Source: Eublepharis macularius (lineage: Eukaryota > Chordata > Lepidosauria > Squamata > Eublepharidae). From it: a DNA stretch of 64,000 nt. This document shows positions 42,160 to 52,206 of this stretch, in pieces. A program made the position numbers and the translations under genes. How positions within the stretch are numbered: position 1 is the first letter of the stretch; each line of letters opens with the position of its first letter. The notes under the pieces were generated by a model that was not told the origin of the DNA, ran no database searches, and was given only the letters and a program-made list of their open reading frames with translations. Location: positions 39,788,001 to 39,852,000 of the forward strand of contig NC_072806.1 in assembly GCF_028583425.1 (NCBI RefSeq), read 5' to 3'.

Positions 42160-42345
42160 TCACCCTTCTGCTCCTGCTTTCTCTGGGTATTTCTTATGGA
42201 ACTTAGCAACCAGTCTGGGAGCATTTACATGAGAAGCCTCCACCCACTCACGAAACCCCTCCTCAAAGTCCTTCCAGCTGACCAGGTAAAAGAGCTTGTT
42301 GTGTCTGCGTTTGGAATCCAAGACTTCTTCAATTTCATAATGAAC
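42160..42345 (-). pseudogene. Integrase-linked chromodomain of chromovirus copy 1
   Basis: About 60 codons ending at TGA (42162-42160). HYEIEEVLDSKRRHNKLFYL and SWKDFEEGFREWVEASHV show the conserved aromatic and W positions of chromodomains. Such domains steer integration by binding histone tails. It is now out of frame with the rest of pol. Confidence 0.87.
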
Positions 42346-45300
42346 GACCTTCTATCATGGTTGGGTGTGGCACCAGTCTGCTGGGATGCCACTCATCTGG
42401 GGGAGGTGCTTTCTTGAGCAGGCTGATGTGGAAAGTTGAGTGGACTTGGCGTAGGTTCTTTGGTAATTCCAGTTCTACAGTTACATCATTGATTACTTTC
42501 TTTATTGGGAAGGGTCCTAAGTATTTCAAGACCAACTTTTTACTAGGTTGTTCCATTCTGAAGTTTTTGGTGGAGACATACACTTTATCTCCGGGGTGTA
42601 ATTTTCATTGCACCACACGATAACGATCTGCATACTTCTTGTAGTCAGCTTTGGCTTTATTCAAAGTCTTTTGGATTTCCGTCCACTGTTTTGCCAGGGT
42701 GGTCCACCACTTGCCTAAGTCCCCCAAACGTGTGCTGGGGGGTTGCACCTCAAAGGGGAATGCTACCCCTTCGTAGCCATGGACAATTTTAAAGGGAGTC
42801 TCTCCTGTTGAACTGTGTACCGCGTTGTTATAAGAGTACTCGGCAAGATGCAAGAGTTGGGTCCAATTATCCTGTTGGAAATTAATATAGCATCGGAGGA
42901 ATTGCTCTAACACTTGATTAGTTCTTTCAGACTGTCCATCGCTCTGGGGATGGTGGGCGGAGCTTATTCCTTGTTCAATGCCCACCACTTGTAAAAGCTC
43001 CTGCCAGAAGTTGGCAACAAATTGAACTCCCCGATCCGATATTACCTTGGATGGAAAAGAATGCAGTCTTACAATATGTTTCATGAATAAACTGGCCAAC
43101 TTCTTAGCTGAGGGAATACAGGAGCATGGGATGAAGTGGGCTTGTTTGGAGAACAGATACACCACTACTAGAATACAGGTACAACCCTTAGATGGGGGGA
43201 GATCAGTAATAAAGTCCATGGAAACCACTTCCCAGGGCCTGTTGGGAGTTTCCAAGGGTTGTAGTAGTCCCGGGGGCTTCCCCCTCCTGGGTTTCGCCAT
43301 AACACACGTGGGGCAGGAAGCTACATATTGAGACACATCCCTCCGGATACTGGGCCACCAAAACTGTCTTTGTATCAAATGCAAGGTTTTCAGGTATCTG
43401 AAATGGCCGGCGGTCTGGGCATCGTGACATTGTTGAAGCACCACCCGTCTTAAACTAGCAGGGATGTACAGCCGATTTCCCTTAAACCATTCTCCAGTCG
43501 CCATTTGTGCCATTTTTCCTGTGGGCGCTTGCTCCCCCTCTTTCTCCACTTCGCTTTTCACTTTAGCTCTCCACCCCTTTTGGTTATCTGGTTGCCTGGT
43601 TGCTTGGCTACAAGTAGTAACCACTCCCCCCAACTGGGTGGGGGAAAATACCGTGTCAATAGTCTCCTCCTTCCTGCTCTGGTGTTGGGGCATGTGTGAA
43701 AGGGCATCCGCCAGGAAATTAGACTTGCCCGGTAAGAAATTCAGAGTGAAATCAAATTTAGAAAAGAATTCCGTCCAACGGAGTTGTTTAGCATTAAGAT
43801 GCCGGGGCGTTCGAAGCGCTTCTAAGTTTTTGTGATCAGTCCAGACCTGAAATGGATGGCGCGCTCCCTCCAACCAGTGGCGCTAGGAGTCTAAAGCTAT
43901 TTTAACAGCAAACGCTTCCTTCTTCCACACACTCCAATTCTGTTCCGCTTCTGTAAACTTCCTGGACAAATATGCACAGGGCTGCACCTGCCCATCCTCC
44001 CCTTTCTGCATTAGGACGCCCCCAATGGCTCAGTCACTGGCATCCACTTGTACTATGAAGGCTCTGTTTTCATCGGGGTGTTGTAGGACCGGTTCGGTAG
44101 TAAACCCATCCTTCAGCATTTTGAATGCTAGCTGACAGCTTGGGCTCCACTGGAGTTGGGCCATAGGTTTGGCGGCTTGCTCTCCCTTCCCCTTTGTCTT
44201 AAGTAACTCTGTTAGGGGGAGGGCGATCTGGGCAAAGCCTTCAATGAACTGTCTGTAAAAATTAGCAAAGCCCAGAAATGACTGTAATTGTTTGTGCGTG
44301 GTGGGTGCCTGCCACTCTTGCACTGCTTTAACTTTGGCCGGGTCCATTTTTAGTCGTTTCCCTGAAATGCAGTAGCCTAAATAGTCCAACTCCTCTTTGT
44401 AAAACTCACATTTGGATAGCTTAATTGGAAGCTTGTGGTGCATGAGGGTGGCCAGGACTTTCCGGACTAATTTTACATGTGCCTCTTTATTTTCTGAATA
44501 AATAAGCACGTCATCAAGGTAAACAACAACCCCTTTGTACAAGAATTCATGTAGGACTTCATTTATCATTGACATGTAAACCGAAGGGGCCCCAGATAAG
44601 CCAAATGGCATGACCAAGTATTCGAACTCACCGAGGGGGGTATTGAATGCGGTTTTCCATTCATCCCCCTCCCTTATCCTGACATGAAAATATGCATCTT
44701 TGAGATCCAATTTCGAAAAGATCTTACCCTGCGCCACTACACTCAGCAGGTCTCGAATTAACGGAATTGGATAGGCGTTGGTCATAGACACAGCGTTGAA
44801 GCCTCGAAAGTTGGTACAAAGTCTAAGTCCCCCATCCTTTTTCTTCACGAACAACACTGGGGCGGCATGAGGGGAGCTAGCTGGGCGAATTAATCCTCTC
44901 TCTAGATTCTTGTCTATGAATTTCCTGAGTTCTTGTCTCTCCGATGGACTCATGGAATATAATTTTCCTTTGGGGAGCTTTTCTCCTGGGATTAATTCAA
45001 TAGCACAGTCTGTGTTCCGGTGCAGCGGCAGGCTATCCGCCTCCTCCTCACTAAAGGCTTGAGCCATGTCCTGATACTCTGGAGGGATTAGACTTAGTTC
45101 CTCAGCGGTTAACAGGGCGACTTCCGCATTCGTGGGGGCTACTTCACCCCACTCTGCCTTCCAACGATGTTGTTGGCAATATTCTGGATCAAACACTATC
45201 ATTCCTTTGGCCCAGTTGATGTAGGGGTTATGATCCCATAACCATCTACTGCCTAAGATGAGCGGATATTTGGTGGCTTGGCAACTCAAGCAGCCTCTGA
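42160..45300 (-). pseudogene. Chromovirus copy 1 pol: protease end, RT, RNase H, integrase, chromodomain
   Basis: Minus-strand pol reads through in one frame from 45289 to about 42350 apart from three in-frame stops: TGA near 44028, TAG near 43885 and TGA near 42603. A one-base shift near 42347 follows. Order: end of protease (LILGSRWLWDHNP), RT (RLCTNFRGFNAVS, FSKLDLKDAYFHVRI, YLDDVLIYS), RNase H (AYLSRKFTEAEQNWSVWKKE, VWTDHKNLE), integrase (zinc-binding HDAQTAGHFRYLKT...CPTCVMAK, DFITDLPPS, SDRGVQFV, QSDGQSERTNQ), GPF-like linker (YLGPFPIKKVI) and a C-terminal chromodomain (VHYEIEEVLDSKRRHNKLFY). This places it in the Tf1/sushi chromovirus group. The copy is 5' truncated near 45300, with no gag and no 5' LTR. 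Confidence 0.94.
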
Positions 45301-47564
45301 CATTGTATTAAAGAAATAAAATGGTTTTGTATGCATCACAAGCATAGTAGGGGGCTATTTGAAAAAGAATGACTTTGTAAATTAACAACAACAAAAGATA
45401 ATGCCACTTGAGTGAATGCCATTTCCACACAGATTATTTGCTCCAGGTTCAATGAGATTAGGAAGAGGGTCTCCCCCCATTCTGCAAAGTATCATGGTGT
45501 ATTTGTGCACCTCCCAGGGTTTCCCTGGTTTTTCCCTTATCTTTCTCAAACCCACTCTGTTCCAAATTTTTGGGAAAGACTGCACCAAAGTCTGGATGGC
45601 ACCCATGTCAACAGGATAGTTTAGATTTTCCTGGTCCCACCAACATGTCTGCCATTTCCCCCACAGCAGTTATTCCTTTCCCCCCTAACCACAGGGCTTT
45701 TAAAAATTGGTAACTGAATATTTTGTAGAGATGCAATGTTATAATATGTATAACATTTTCTCTGAATTCCCAGCGTTCATTTTTAAAAAATCTCTTGCTC
45801 CTTTCATTGCGGAGATATAAGGGACAAGACATATCTGCAACAGAAGGGGCTAAAAACTTACATTTTAAAAATGAAACCTGGGAATTTGGAGAACCTGATA
45901 CACATATTGTTATAACAATAGTCAATGATATTTTTTTATAAATGAGAATGCCCTAATGGTGGGGAATGGCTGCTGCTGGGAGGACTGCAAAAAGGAAACT
46001 ACAGGGAAACGTGCCATGTGGTGCTGCATTGTATCAGCAGCTGCAGCAGCAATGGGGAAATGACACAAGTGTCCCATTGTGGAAAATACCCAACTGGTAG
46101 CAAGATTTCAGGCAGAGGTCTACCCCAGACCAGATATACGAGTTCTTTTGCCTGAGATTGCACCTGGGGCTTTCTATATGCAAAGCATGTGCCCTACTAC
46201 AGGGCATAGTCCCTCATTTTGCACCTATAGAGTGTTTTTGGGAAGATTCCGAAATTGATGCGTGTGCCCAAAATCGTTTCACCAGAAACTGTTGCCTAGA
46301 AGCCCCCCCCCCCAGGCAGTCTGATGAGCTTGGTATAATTCACGACCTGGCTCATGGAGCAGTCTTCCCATAAATGGCGGGCATGGGCGTGTGCACTTGG
46401 ACACACAAACTTGTCCCCATGTGGAAAATTCTGGGGGAGGGAAATCTTTTGCATCTGTACGCACAGGAAGATTTCTAAATGCTGCCCTGAAACACTACCT
46501 GGGTAAGAGGGGTCAGAAAAAGCATTTTTTCATTAATGTATCACATTCTAGATCATATAATTGCACAATTTTTCTGCAATACCTCCTGGAATATGACAAA
46601 AATCTTTAAAATAATTGAGCCTTATATTAGCCTGGATGCTCAGCATTATCTATACTGGGAGAAATAACTGCCTCCAGTAGAGAGGAGGCAGACATCTTCA
46701 GATTTACATAATTGTCACTCTGTTAATTTGGCAGTCTCTCATTTGATTCCTAAACACCTAAGGAGCACATGTTATTTCTTAAAACAAAGAGAAAAGAGAC
46801 CAGTTCAATAACTATAACATTTTCAAAACATTCTATCGATTGTATGCCTTACAATCAATGCCTTTCTCTACTCCAGCAAGTCTTATGCTTTGTAATCTGT
46901 CAGAAGAATGCTTAAATGATTTTCATATTCTCTTGCATTATAAAATGTCAAAAATGTTTTAATTTAATACTAGCTTATACAAAGCCAACTTATTGCTAAA
47001 ATTGGTGCCATGCAATGTCAGGAAGCAGCTATAGATGAAATGACAAAAACAGGGAAATAGGGCCAGGGAAAAATAATGGGCCAGTGCACAAAGGATTGGG
47101 ATTTACTTAATGAAACACACTTTTCTCATTTTTAAAGAGTTAGCAAACTGTCAATTGACCCTCCCCCCCCCCCACACCCACTCACCTCAAATTGGAAAAA
47201 GAAATGGTTGTTACAATACCTGGGCAAAGGGTCTCATGATTATGAAACCTCCCACCCCCTCTTGCCATTCAAATACTTTTAGAGCTCTTTCCTGGGTCAT
47301 CTTTTAGGAAACATGGGGATGGGCTGGTATAGTTTCTCTGCTGTTGCTGAAGCTCCTGAAATGGGGCTTCCACGTGGCATGTTTCCCCACATTTTCCCTG
47401 CCCCAATATCCTGCAGTGGCCATTCCCCCTATATTGCGAGGGTGGGAGAATTTTTGTTTCTTTTTCAAACAGCAATTGATATATCACTACAACATTATAA
47501 TGTTACAATAATTAATCAAGTTCTTTGAATTCTCAGTTTTCCTTTTTAAAAAAAGACTCTAGTT
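45301..47564. other. No gene; dispersed AT-rich repeat family
   Basis: 45690-45790 and 45850-45930 are inverted copies of one AT-rich sequence (words such as AATTCCCAG and TTCATTTTTAAAA), and 47475-47555 is a third relative (GAATTCTCAGTTTTCC). GGGAAACGTGCCATGTGG (46010) matches the complement of 47378-47395. This suggests a non-autonomous DNA element family, not classified. C-runs near 46303 and 47162. Confidence 0.4.
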
Positions 47565-47812
47565 GTGGTTTGGCATAGTGGTTAAGAATGCAGGGCTCTA
47601 ATCTGGAGAGCAGGGTTTGATTCTCCGCTCCTCCACTTGAAGCCAGCTGGGTGACCTTGCATCAGTCACAGCTTCTAGGAGCTCTTCTCAGCCCCACCCA
47701 CCTCACAGGGTGTTTGTTATTGTGGGGATAATAGCATACTTTGTAAATGGCTCTGAGTGGGTGTTAAGTCATCCTGAAGGGTGGTATATAAATCGAATGT
47801 AATTATTATATT
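47565..47812 (+). repeat. tRNA-derived SINE, copy 6
   Basis: GGTTTGGCATAGTGGTTAAG (A-box), GGGTTTGATTCTCCGCTCC (B-box), CCAGCTGGGTGACCTTGC, CACCTCACAGGGTGTTTG, and the tail GGGTGGTATATAAATCGAATG followed by TAATTATTATA. Same subfamily as 24658-24925. Confidence 0.87.
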
Positions 47813-47814
47813 AG

Positions 47815-48060
47815 TTGTTGTAGATTTTCCGGGCTGTAGGGCCATGGTCTTGGCATTGTAGTTCCTGACGTTTCGCCAGCAGCTGTGACTGGCATCTTCA
47901 GAGGTGTAGCACAGAAATACAGAGATCTCTCAGCGTCAATGTGTGGAGAAGATATATTGTCGAAGGCTTTCACAGCCGGAGAACGATGGCTGTTGTGGAT
48001 TTTCCAGGCTATATCGCCGTGGTCTTGGCATTGTAGTTCCTGACATTTTGCCAGCAGCTG
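47815..48060 (-). repeat. PLE family-B pseudo-LTR copies, tandem (minus)
   Basis: Two head-to-tail copies (47815-47955 and 47956-48060) carrying TTGGCATTGTAGTTCCTGAC and the complement of CTGAAGATGCCAG. They terminate PLE-3 on its 3' side. Confidence 0.75.
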
Positions 48061-48184
48061 ACACTGAGAGATCTCTGTCTTTCGGTGCTACACCTCTGAA
48101 GATGCCAGTCACAGTTGCTGGTGAAACGTCACGAACTACAATGACAAGACCACGGTGATACAGCCTGGAAAATCCACAACCATG
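48061..48184 (+). repeat. Inverted PLE family-B pseudo-LTR copy with hammerhead-like core
   Basis: Plus strand: CTGAAGA (48096-48102), helix II GCCAG...CTGGT, GAAA (48123-48126). Opposite in orientation to the two copies on its left. Confidence 0.72.
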
Positions 48185-48317
48185 TGGAGAAAATGTTAGC
48201 AGGTAATTTATATCTACTCAGGAAGGTGGGTTTGGGCTGAGTCATCCTGTAAGAGTTTCTCAGGGTGTGGTCCTGATGTAAACTTGTTCACAGCTGCAGG
48301 GTATGTGGTATACTCCT

Positions 48318-48325
48318 GCAAAGGT
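48318..48325. repeat. Target duplication of hAT-like MITE 3, left
   Basis: GCAAAGGT, one mismatch to GCAGAGGT at 48884-48891. The undisturbed PLE-1 sequence reads GCAGAGGT. Confidence 0.8.
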
Positions 48326-48883
48326 CAGGGCTGGATCGAGGGGGGGCAGGGGGGGGAGTCTGCCCCTGGCGCCACCAAAGAGGGGGCACTGGGCACAGCT
48401 GTCAGCTGCCGGAAGCACACCAGTGGCAGCGTGGGCGGCTGAGCAGCTGCCCACGCCATTCGCCTGCCCAGGACAGGGAGTGTACGGCAAGCTGGCTGCC
48501 CCCTCAGCAAGGCAGGTGAATGGCACGGAGAGCTGCGAGGCTGCTCGAGCCACTCGCCTGTCCTGCTGAGGGGGCGGCCGGCTTGCTGCGCGCTCCCTGT
48601 CCTGCTGGGCGAGCAGCATGGAGGGCTGGGAGGCCGCCCGTGCCATTCACCTGCCCTGCAGGACAGGGAGTGTGCGGCAAGCCGGCCACCCCCTCAGCTG
48701 GGCAGGCGTGTGGTGCGGGCGGCCTCTCAGCCGCCTGTGCTGCCACTGCTCCGCTGGTGGCATGCTGCCCTGTGTGATGATGTCACAAAGTGACATCATC
48801 ACACAGCATCGGGAGCATGCGCACGTGCGAGGGCAGCCAGAATTGGGTTGTCCCAGGTGCTGGGAACCCAAGATCTGACCCTG
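48326..48883. mobile_element. GC-rich hAT-like MITE 3 inserted in PLE-3
   Basis: 558 bp, ends CAGGGCTGGATC and GATCTGACCCTG (imperfect inverted repeats), 8-bp target duplication. The empty site is known from PLE-1 (2195-2215), so the boundaries are secure. It contains a 17-bp-arm, 3-nt-loop hairpin (48770-48806) and internal reiterated GACAGGGAGTG / CCCCTCAGC modules in both orientations. Reading frames across it are GC by-products. Related to MITE 1. Confidence 0.87.
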
Positions 48884-48891
48884 GCAGAGGT
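48884..48891. repeat. Target duplication of hAT-like MITE 3, right
   Basis: GCAGAGGT, matching the ancestral PLE sequence. Confidence 0.8.
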
Positions 48892-49055
48892 GAGGGGGTC
48901 TCTATTGTCTTTTGCTGATCATAGCATCTGTTGTATTTTTCTGGTGGGTCTGAATACTGTTTGTAGGTTGTGCTTTTTCATAAGTTTTCCCATCTGATCA
49001 GTGATTCTTTTGATATATAGCAAAAACACTTTTCCTGTGGGGAACTGTTTTTCCT

Positions 49056-49398
49056 TAGTAAGTACAAGAACATACAATTCACAATGGAAAAAGAAATCAA
49101 GGGTAAACTCCCATTTCTAAATACTTTGGTCATCCACAAAGGAAACTTTCAATTAGGTCACAAGGTCTACAGGAAACCAACTCACATGGATCGGTACTTA
49201 CACAAAAACTCCAATCACCATCCTCCACAGAAAAGAGGCATAATAAAAACATTAGTAGACCGTGCAAGACAGATACGTGAACCGCACTTTCTCAATGAGG
49301 AAATTAATCATCTAAACCACGCACTTCAAACAAATGGCTACTCCTGAAATGAAATCAGAAGAGCAATTAAACCAAGGATTAATCAAACAACTAAGGAT
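49056..49398 (+). pseudogene. PLE-3, inverted 5' half (RT C-terminus)
   Basis: Plus strand: EIKGKLPFLNTLVIHKGNFQ, KVYRKPTHMDRYLHKNSNHH, TLVDRARQIREPHFLNEEIN, then an in-frame TGA, NEIRRAIKPRINQTTK. In PLE-1 the next residues are KEKQSPTGKVF, which are exactly where the opposite-strand half starts. The two halves share ACTAAGGA at the break. This is the geometry of twin-primed inversion. Confidence 0.87.
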
Positions 49399-49890
49399 GC
49401 ATTCCCCTCTGCAGTTTTGTATGGGAGATTCTCTTGCCTGCCTTTGCAGCAGCGCTGTTGTCCCTGTTCAAATAAAGCGGTCGAAAATATCACACATATA
49501 CTTTTGCACTGCGAATTCTATCAAGAAGAAAGGATACAATTAATTATTCCACTACTCTATAGATTTAAACCATTACAGTATTATATGGATTTTACTCCTG
49601 AAACCCTTTGGGTATATCTTTTAGAGGATAGCCAGGGCACTGTACCTTACGCAGTTGCAAAATTTTGTGTGATAGCACTCAGAAAGCGGAATCACTTGAC
49701 GAAGGAAACGTCAATTGCTGGGAAGTGAATTAATGAAGTGAGTGAGTTTTACTGTTAGAGATATATACATATATGATTTTATCTTTTATGTATTTATCCA
49801 TTTTAAGTATTTAAAAACTGCTTTTTTATCTGTACTTAACTTGGCTGGTCTTGCGACGGTAATAAACCATTGATTGATTGATTGATTGAT
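49399..49890 (+). pseudogene. LINE ORF2 C-terminal fragment with (ATTG)n tail
   Basis: Encodes about 110 codons to a TGA near 49728, with a zinc-finger-like CPCSNKAVENITHILLHCEF (C-x-C...H-x4-C) typical of the C-terminus of several non-LTR clades. It ends in CCATTGATTGATTGATTG (49866-49890). The clade (Vingi/RTE/R4-like) cannot be decided here. It directly abuts PLE-3. Confidence 0.6.
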
Positions 49891-49891
49891 A

Positions 49892-49975
49892 TCTGTTAGT
49901 CTTATAGGTGCTACTGGACTCTTGCTCTTTTCTATTGCTACACACAGACTAACAAGGCCACCCACCTTGACCTTC
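49892..49975 (+). repeat. PLE pseudo-LTR, family A tail
   Basis: TGTTAGTCTTATAGGTGCTACTGG and CAGACTAACAAGGCCACCCACC match 5835-5910. The hammerhead-like 5' part is absent. Confidence 0.72.
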
Positions 49976-50039
49976 AAAAATTGATGTTTGTTTTCAAATA
50001 GTTGCCACCACCTTCCTTTATGTGTTGATTTTTGCAACT

Positions 50040-50221
50040 CTAGGCTGACGACGAGGTCCCAGAATAAAAGTCAAAAAGGAACTGCTCCCCTGCGCTGCCC
50101 ACTTAAATTTACCCTCTTGGCATCTACTAGGGCCCTGCCATTTTCATTAGTGGCTCCCACCTCATGGAATAGGCTCTCTGAGGAGGCAAGGCAGGTGCCA
50201 TCTTTACAAGTTTTGAGGAGG
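50040..50221 (+). pseudogene. L2-type LINE ORF2 C-terminal fragment
   Basis: Encodes ALPFSLVAPTSWNRLSEEAR and QVPSLQVLRR, matching the conserved FS-x-x-AP-x-WN-x-LP C-terminal motif of L2 ORF2. Truncated by the chromovirus LTR. Confidence 0.68.
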
Positions 50222-50726
50222 TGTCAAGTCTGACCCCATTCATGCCAATTTTAATGATCCTTTTCGTTCTGAACTGCTGTAAGTCGACGCCATTTTACCA
50301 TATCATAACTATTCCTTTCACAGGCTTTCACAGGTGTGTATCTAAGGAATTGTAACAGCTTCTAGAGTGTTTCTGACCTTGTACTCCCTCTCAGACTTTG
50401 CTATGTCTTGCTTCCTAGTGACTCAACTTGATATTACCAATATGTGAAATGTTCTCACACAGGAAAAGCGCCAAAATCTTGTTTATGATTGGGAGGGGGG
50501 GAAAGAGCAGACCTGAGTGTTAAAAGAGAAGTCTCTCTCACATGATGTCATTCCTATCAACTTTTACTCTTGCTGCTTAGATGCTTACCTTGCTTCTGAG
50601 TAGTTCTATGGACATATATATGGAAATGATTTGATTTCTGAATAAAAGCCATTTAACCAAGAACCTGTGTCTTGCTGCAATGGTCCAGGGATCTGTCTAC
50701 CATATCCTGCCATCCATATCCTGACA
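50222..50726 (+). repeat. 5' LTR of chromovirus copy 2
   Basis: Starts TGTCA and ends CTGACA. ACGCCATTTTACCA corresponds to ACGCCATGTTGAA of copy 3. About 505 bp; the left boundary is less certain than the right. It includes the self-primer segment at 50550-50560. Confidence 0.72.
50550..50560 (+). promoter_or_regulatory. Putative mRNA start and self-primer, chromovirus copy 2
   Basis: ATTCCTATCAA is exactly complementary to 50729-50739 (TTGATAGGAAT). It starts at the A of a TCATTCC initiator match (YYANWYY), 177 bp from the LTR end. Confidence 0.75.
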
Positions 50727-50728
50727 TT

Positions 50729-50739
50729 TTGATAGGAAT
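50729..50739 (+). promoter_or_regulatory. Primer-binding site, chromovirus copy 2
   Basis: TTGATAGGAAT, starting two bases past the LTR end. It does not look like a tRNA 3' end complement (no TGG start). It pairs with the LTR-internal 11-mer. Confidence 0.75.
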
Positions 50740-50773
50740 CCTCATTTTCTTCTGTACCTCTAACCTTTGGAGA

Positions 50774-52206
50774 ATGGCTACCGACTTCCAGTTGTCAGAG
50801 CCAGTCCCAGGATTAACAGCGCCAGGGGACCCTACTTCCCACCCAGTCCTGCATCTGGGATTGGGTGCAGATGCTGGAAGGACTCCTACAGAGCTGGGGG
50901 CGATCCCCAGGAGAGGAGTCACCCATCTTACATGGACTACTTTACTGACCCCCAGACAAGGAGCTCCCCAGAACCCGGAAGAGAAAGAGAGGCGGACAGG
51001 AGCACTGTTTGGTCACTGCCTGGGTGAGATAGGAGTACCTAACATCTTGATGGAACTGCAACTGTCCTCCATCCTGGAGCAAGAACCGGGGATAATGATT
51101 GAGGGGACTCCCAGCACGGAGGTACCTGAGGTGCAGGAAAGAACGAACCCTCTTAAACCTAAAGAATGCATGATCAACATGGAGGAGGTGACCCATCCAG
51201 AAGGACTAAAAGCATATATGGAGAGTATATATGTTGGATATGTCAAAACTTGTTTCCAAAGTATGTTGAACAGATTACAGAGGCTCGAGGACCCTGGATT
51301 ACCCCCTGCCAACACTGTGGAATATCGGGGAATTACAATTGAGACAGGAATTGACCCTTTGGATAGCTGTGAGTTGGGAGCCGTGGCCGGGCCAAACAAC
51401 CAGTATTGGGGCCAGAAGCCGCGACTACTCATGCTGCAGGATGAGGCAACACAATCGGTGTTGTGGGATTTACAAATGAGGGGAGACCGTGGATTAACCC
51501 CTGGTAAAAACCCCGTTTTTGGTGGATTATACTGTTGAGGATGAAATGAACTCCATGGGATCAAGTGACTCAAAGGTTGTGGCCAGGCCAGCAATCCCCA
51601 TCGGGGGCCAGATGCCACAAACCCTGAGAGACAGGACACAATTTTCCCAGGAGGAACTCGCCCATGCCTTGAGGACACAACAAGAATGGGGAAGAAACCT
51701 CCTCAAAGAGAAAGGAAACATAAGTTCACCAGAGGCACCGGTGAGGACAACAACAGGGTCCCGTGGGGAGTCAGAGAGACCCCCTACCTTGCCATAGCGG
51801 GGGAGAGTCTCGCAAATTGGGCAAGAACCAATAGACTTTGCCAGGATTGTACCACTGGAAAGGGGAAGAACACTTTTAATGACTCCTGCACAGTTTGTGG
51901 ATGACCAAATAGTTCCCTCAATTACACAGGTTCCGGTAGTAACCACAGGAATAGAGAGGAGTATCATCCCACCTTCCCCCCTAGTGACTGCACCGAATAT
52001 ACCCTCCCTGGGAGTAGAGATGGGTCCATATGGGACAGCACAATTGTTGACCATTCCTCCAATCGTGGGCGGCATAGGGGCGACAATTGCCACAATGGGG
52101 ATGAGAGTGCCAACGAACTTACACAGTCAAACTCCCCTACCAGTACCGACAATTTCCACTTTACCACCCCAGGGGGGAGTGAGGATCCAACAAGGGGGGA
52201 CCTAGC
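50774..52206 (+). pseudogene. Chromovirus copy 2 gag, N-terminal part
   Basis: The frame from ATG 50774 (MATDFQLSEPVPGL) contains TPRQGAPQNPEEKERRTGAL, which parallels TPRQWGSRLRETRERRAG in copy 3. It stops at 51538. Coding shifts frame near 51500 and continues with one TAG near 51796 to a proline-rich stretch (PLPVPTISTLPPQGG) that equals the proline-rich gag region of copy 3. Interrupted at about 52207 by a CR1 piece. Confidence 0.75.

Larger units (their letters stand above)
48185..49055 (-). pseudogene. PLE-3, 3' half (linker and partial GIY-YIG), interrupted by a MITE
   Basis: Minus strand from 49055: KEKQFPTGKVF, the region before GIY-YIG (GKLMKKHNLQ, RPTRKIQQML), the hAT-like MITE at 48326-48883, then GVYHIPCSCEQVYIRTT (the YIG glycine is lost, IG to IR). 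Downstream nuclease coding is missing, and 3' UTR sequence follows (48185-48270). It continues upstream in inverted orientation at 49056-49398. Confidence 0.85.

Noticed and set aside
48260..48878. GC-rich frames suggesting a protein
   Set aside because: Inside hAT-like MITE 3; open in many frames with no domain.
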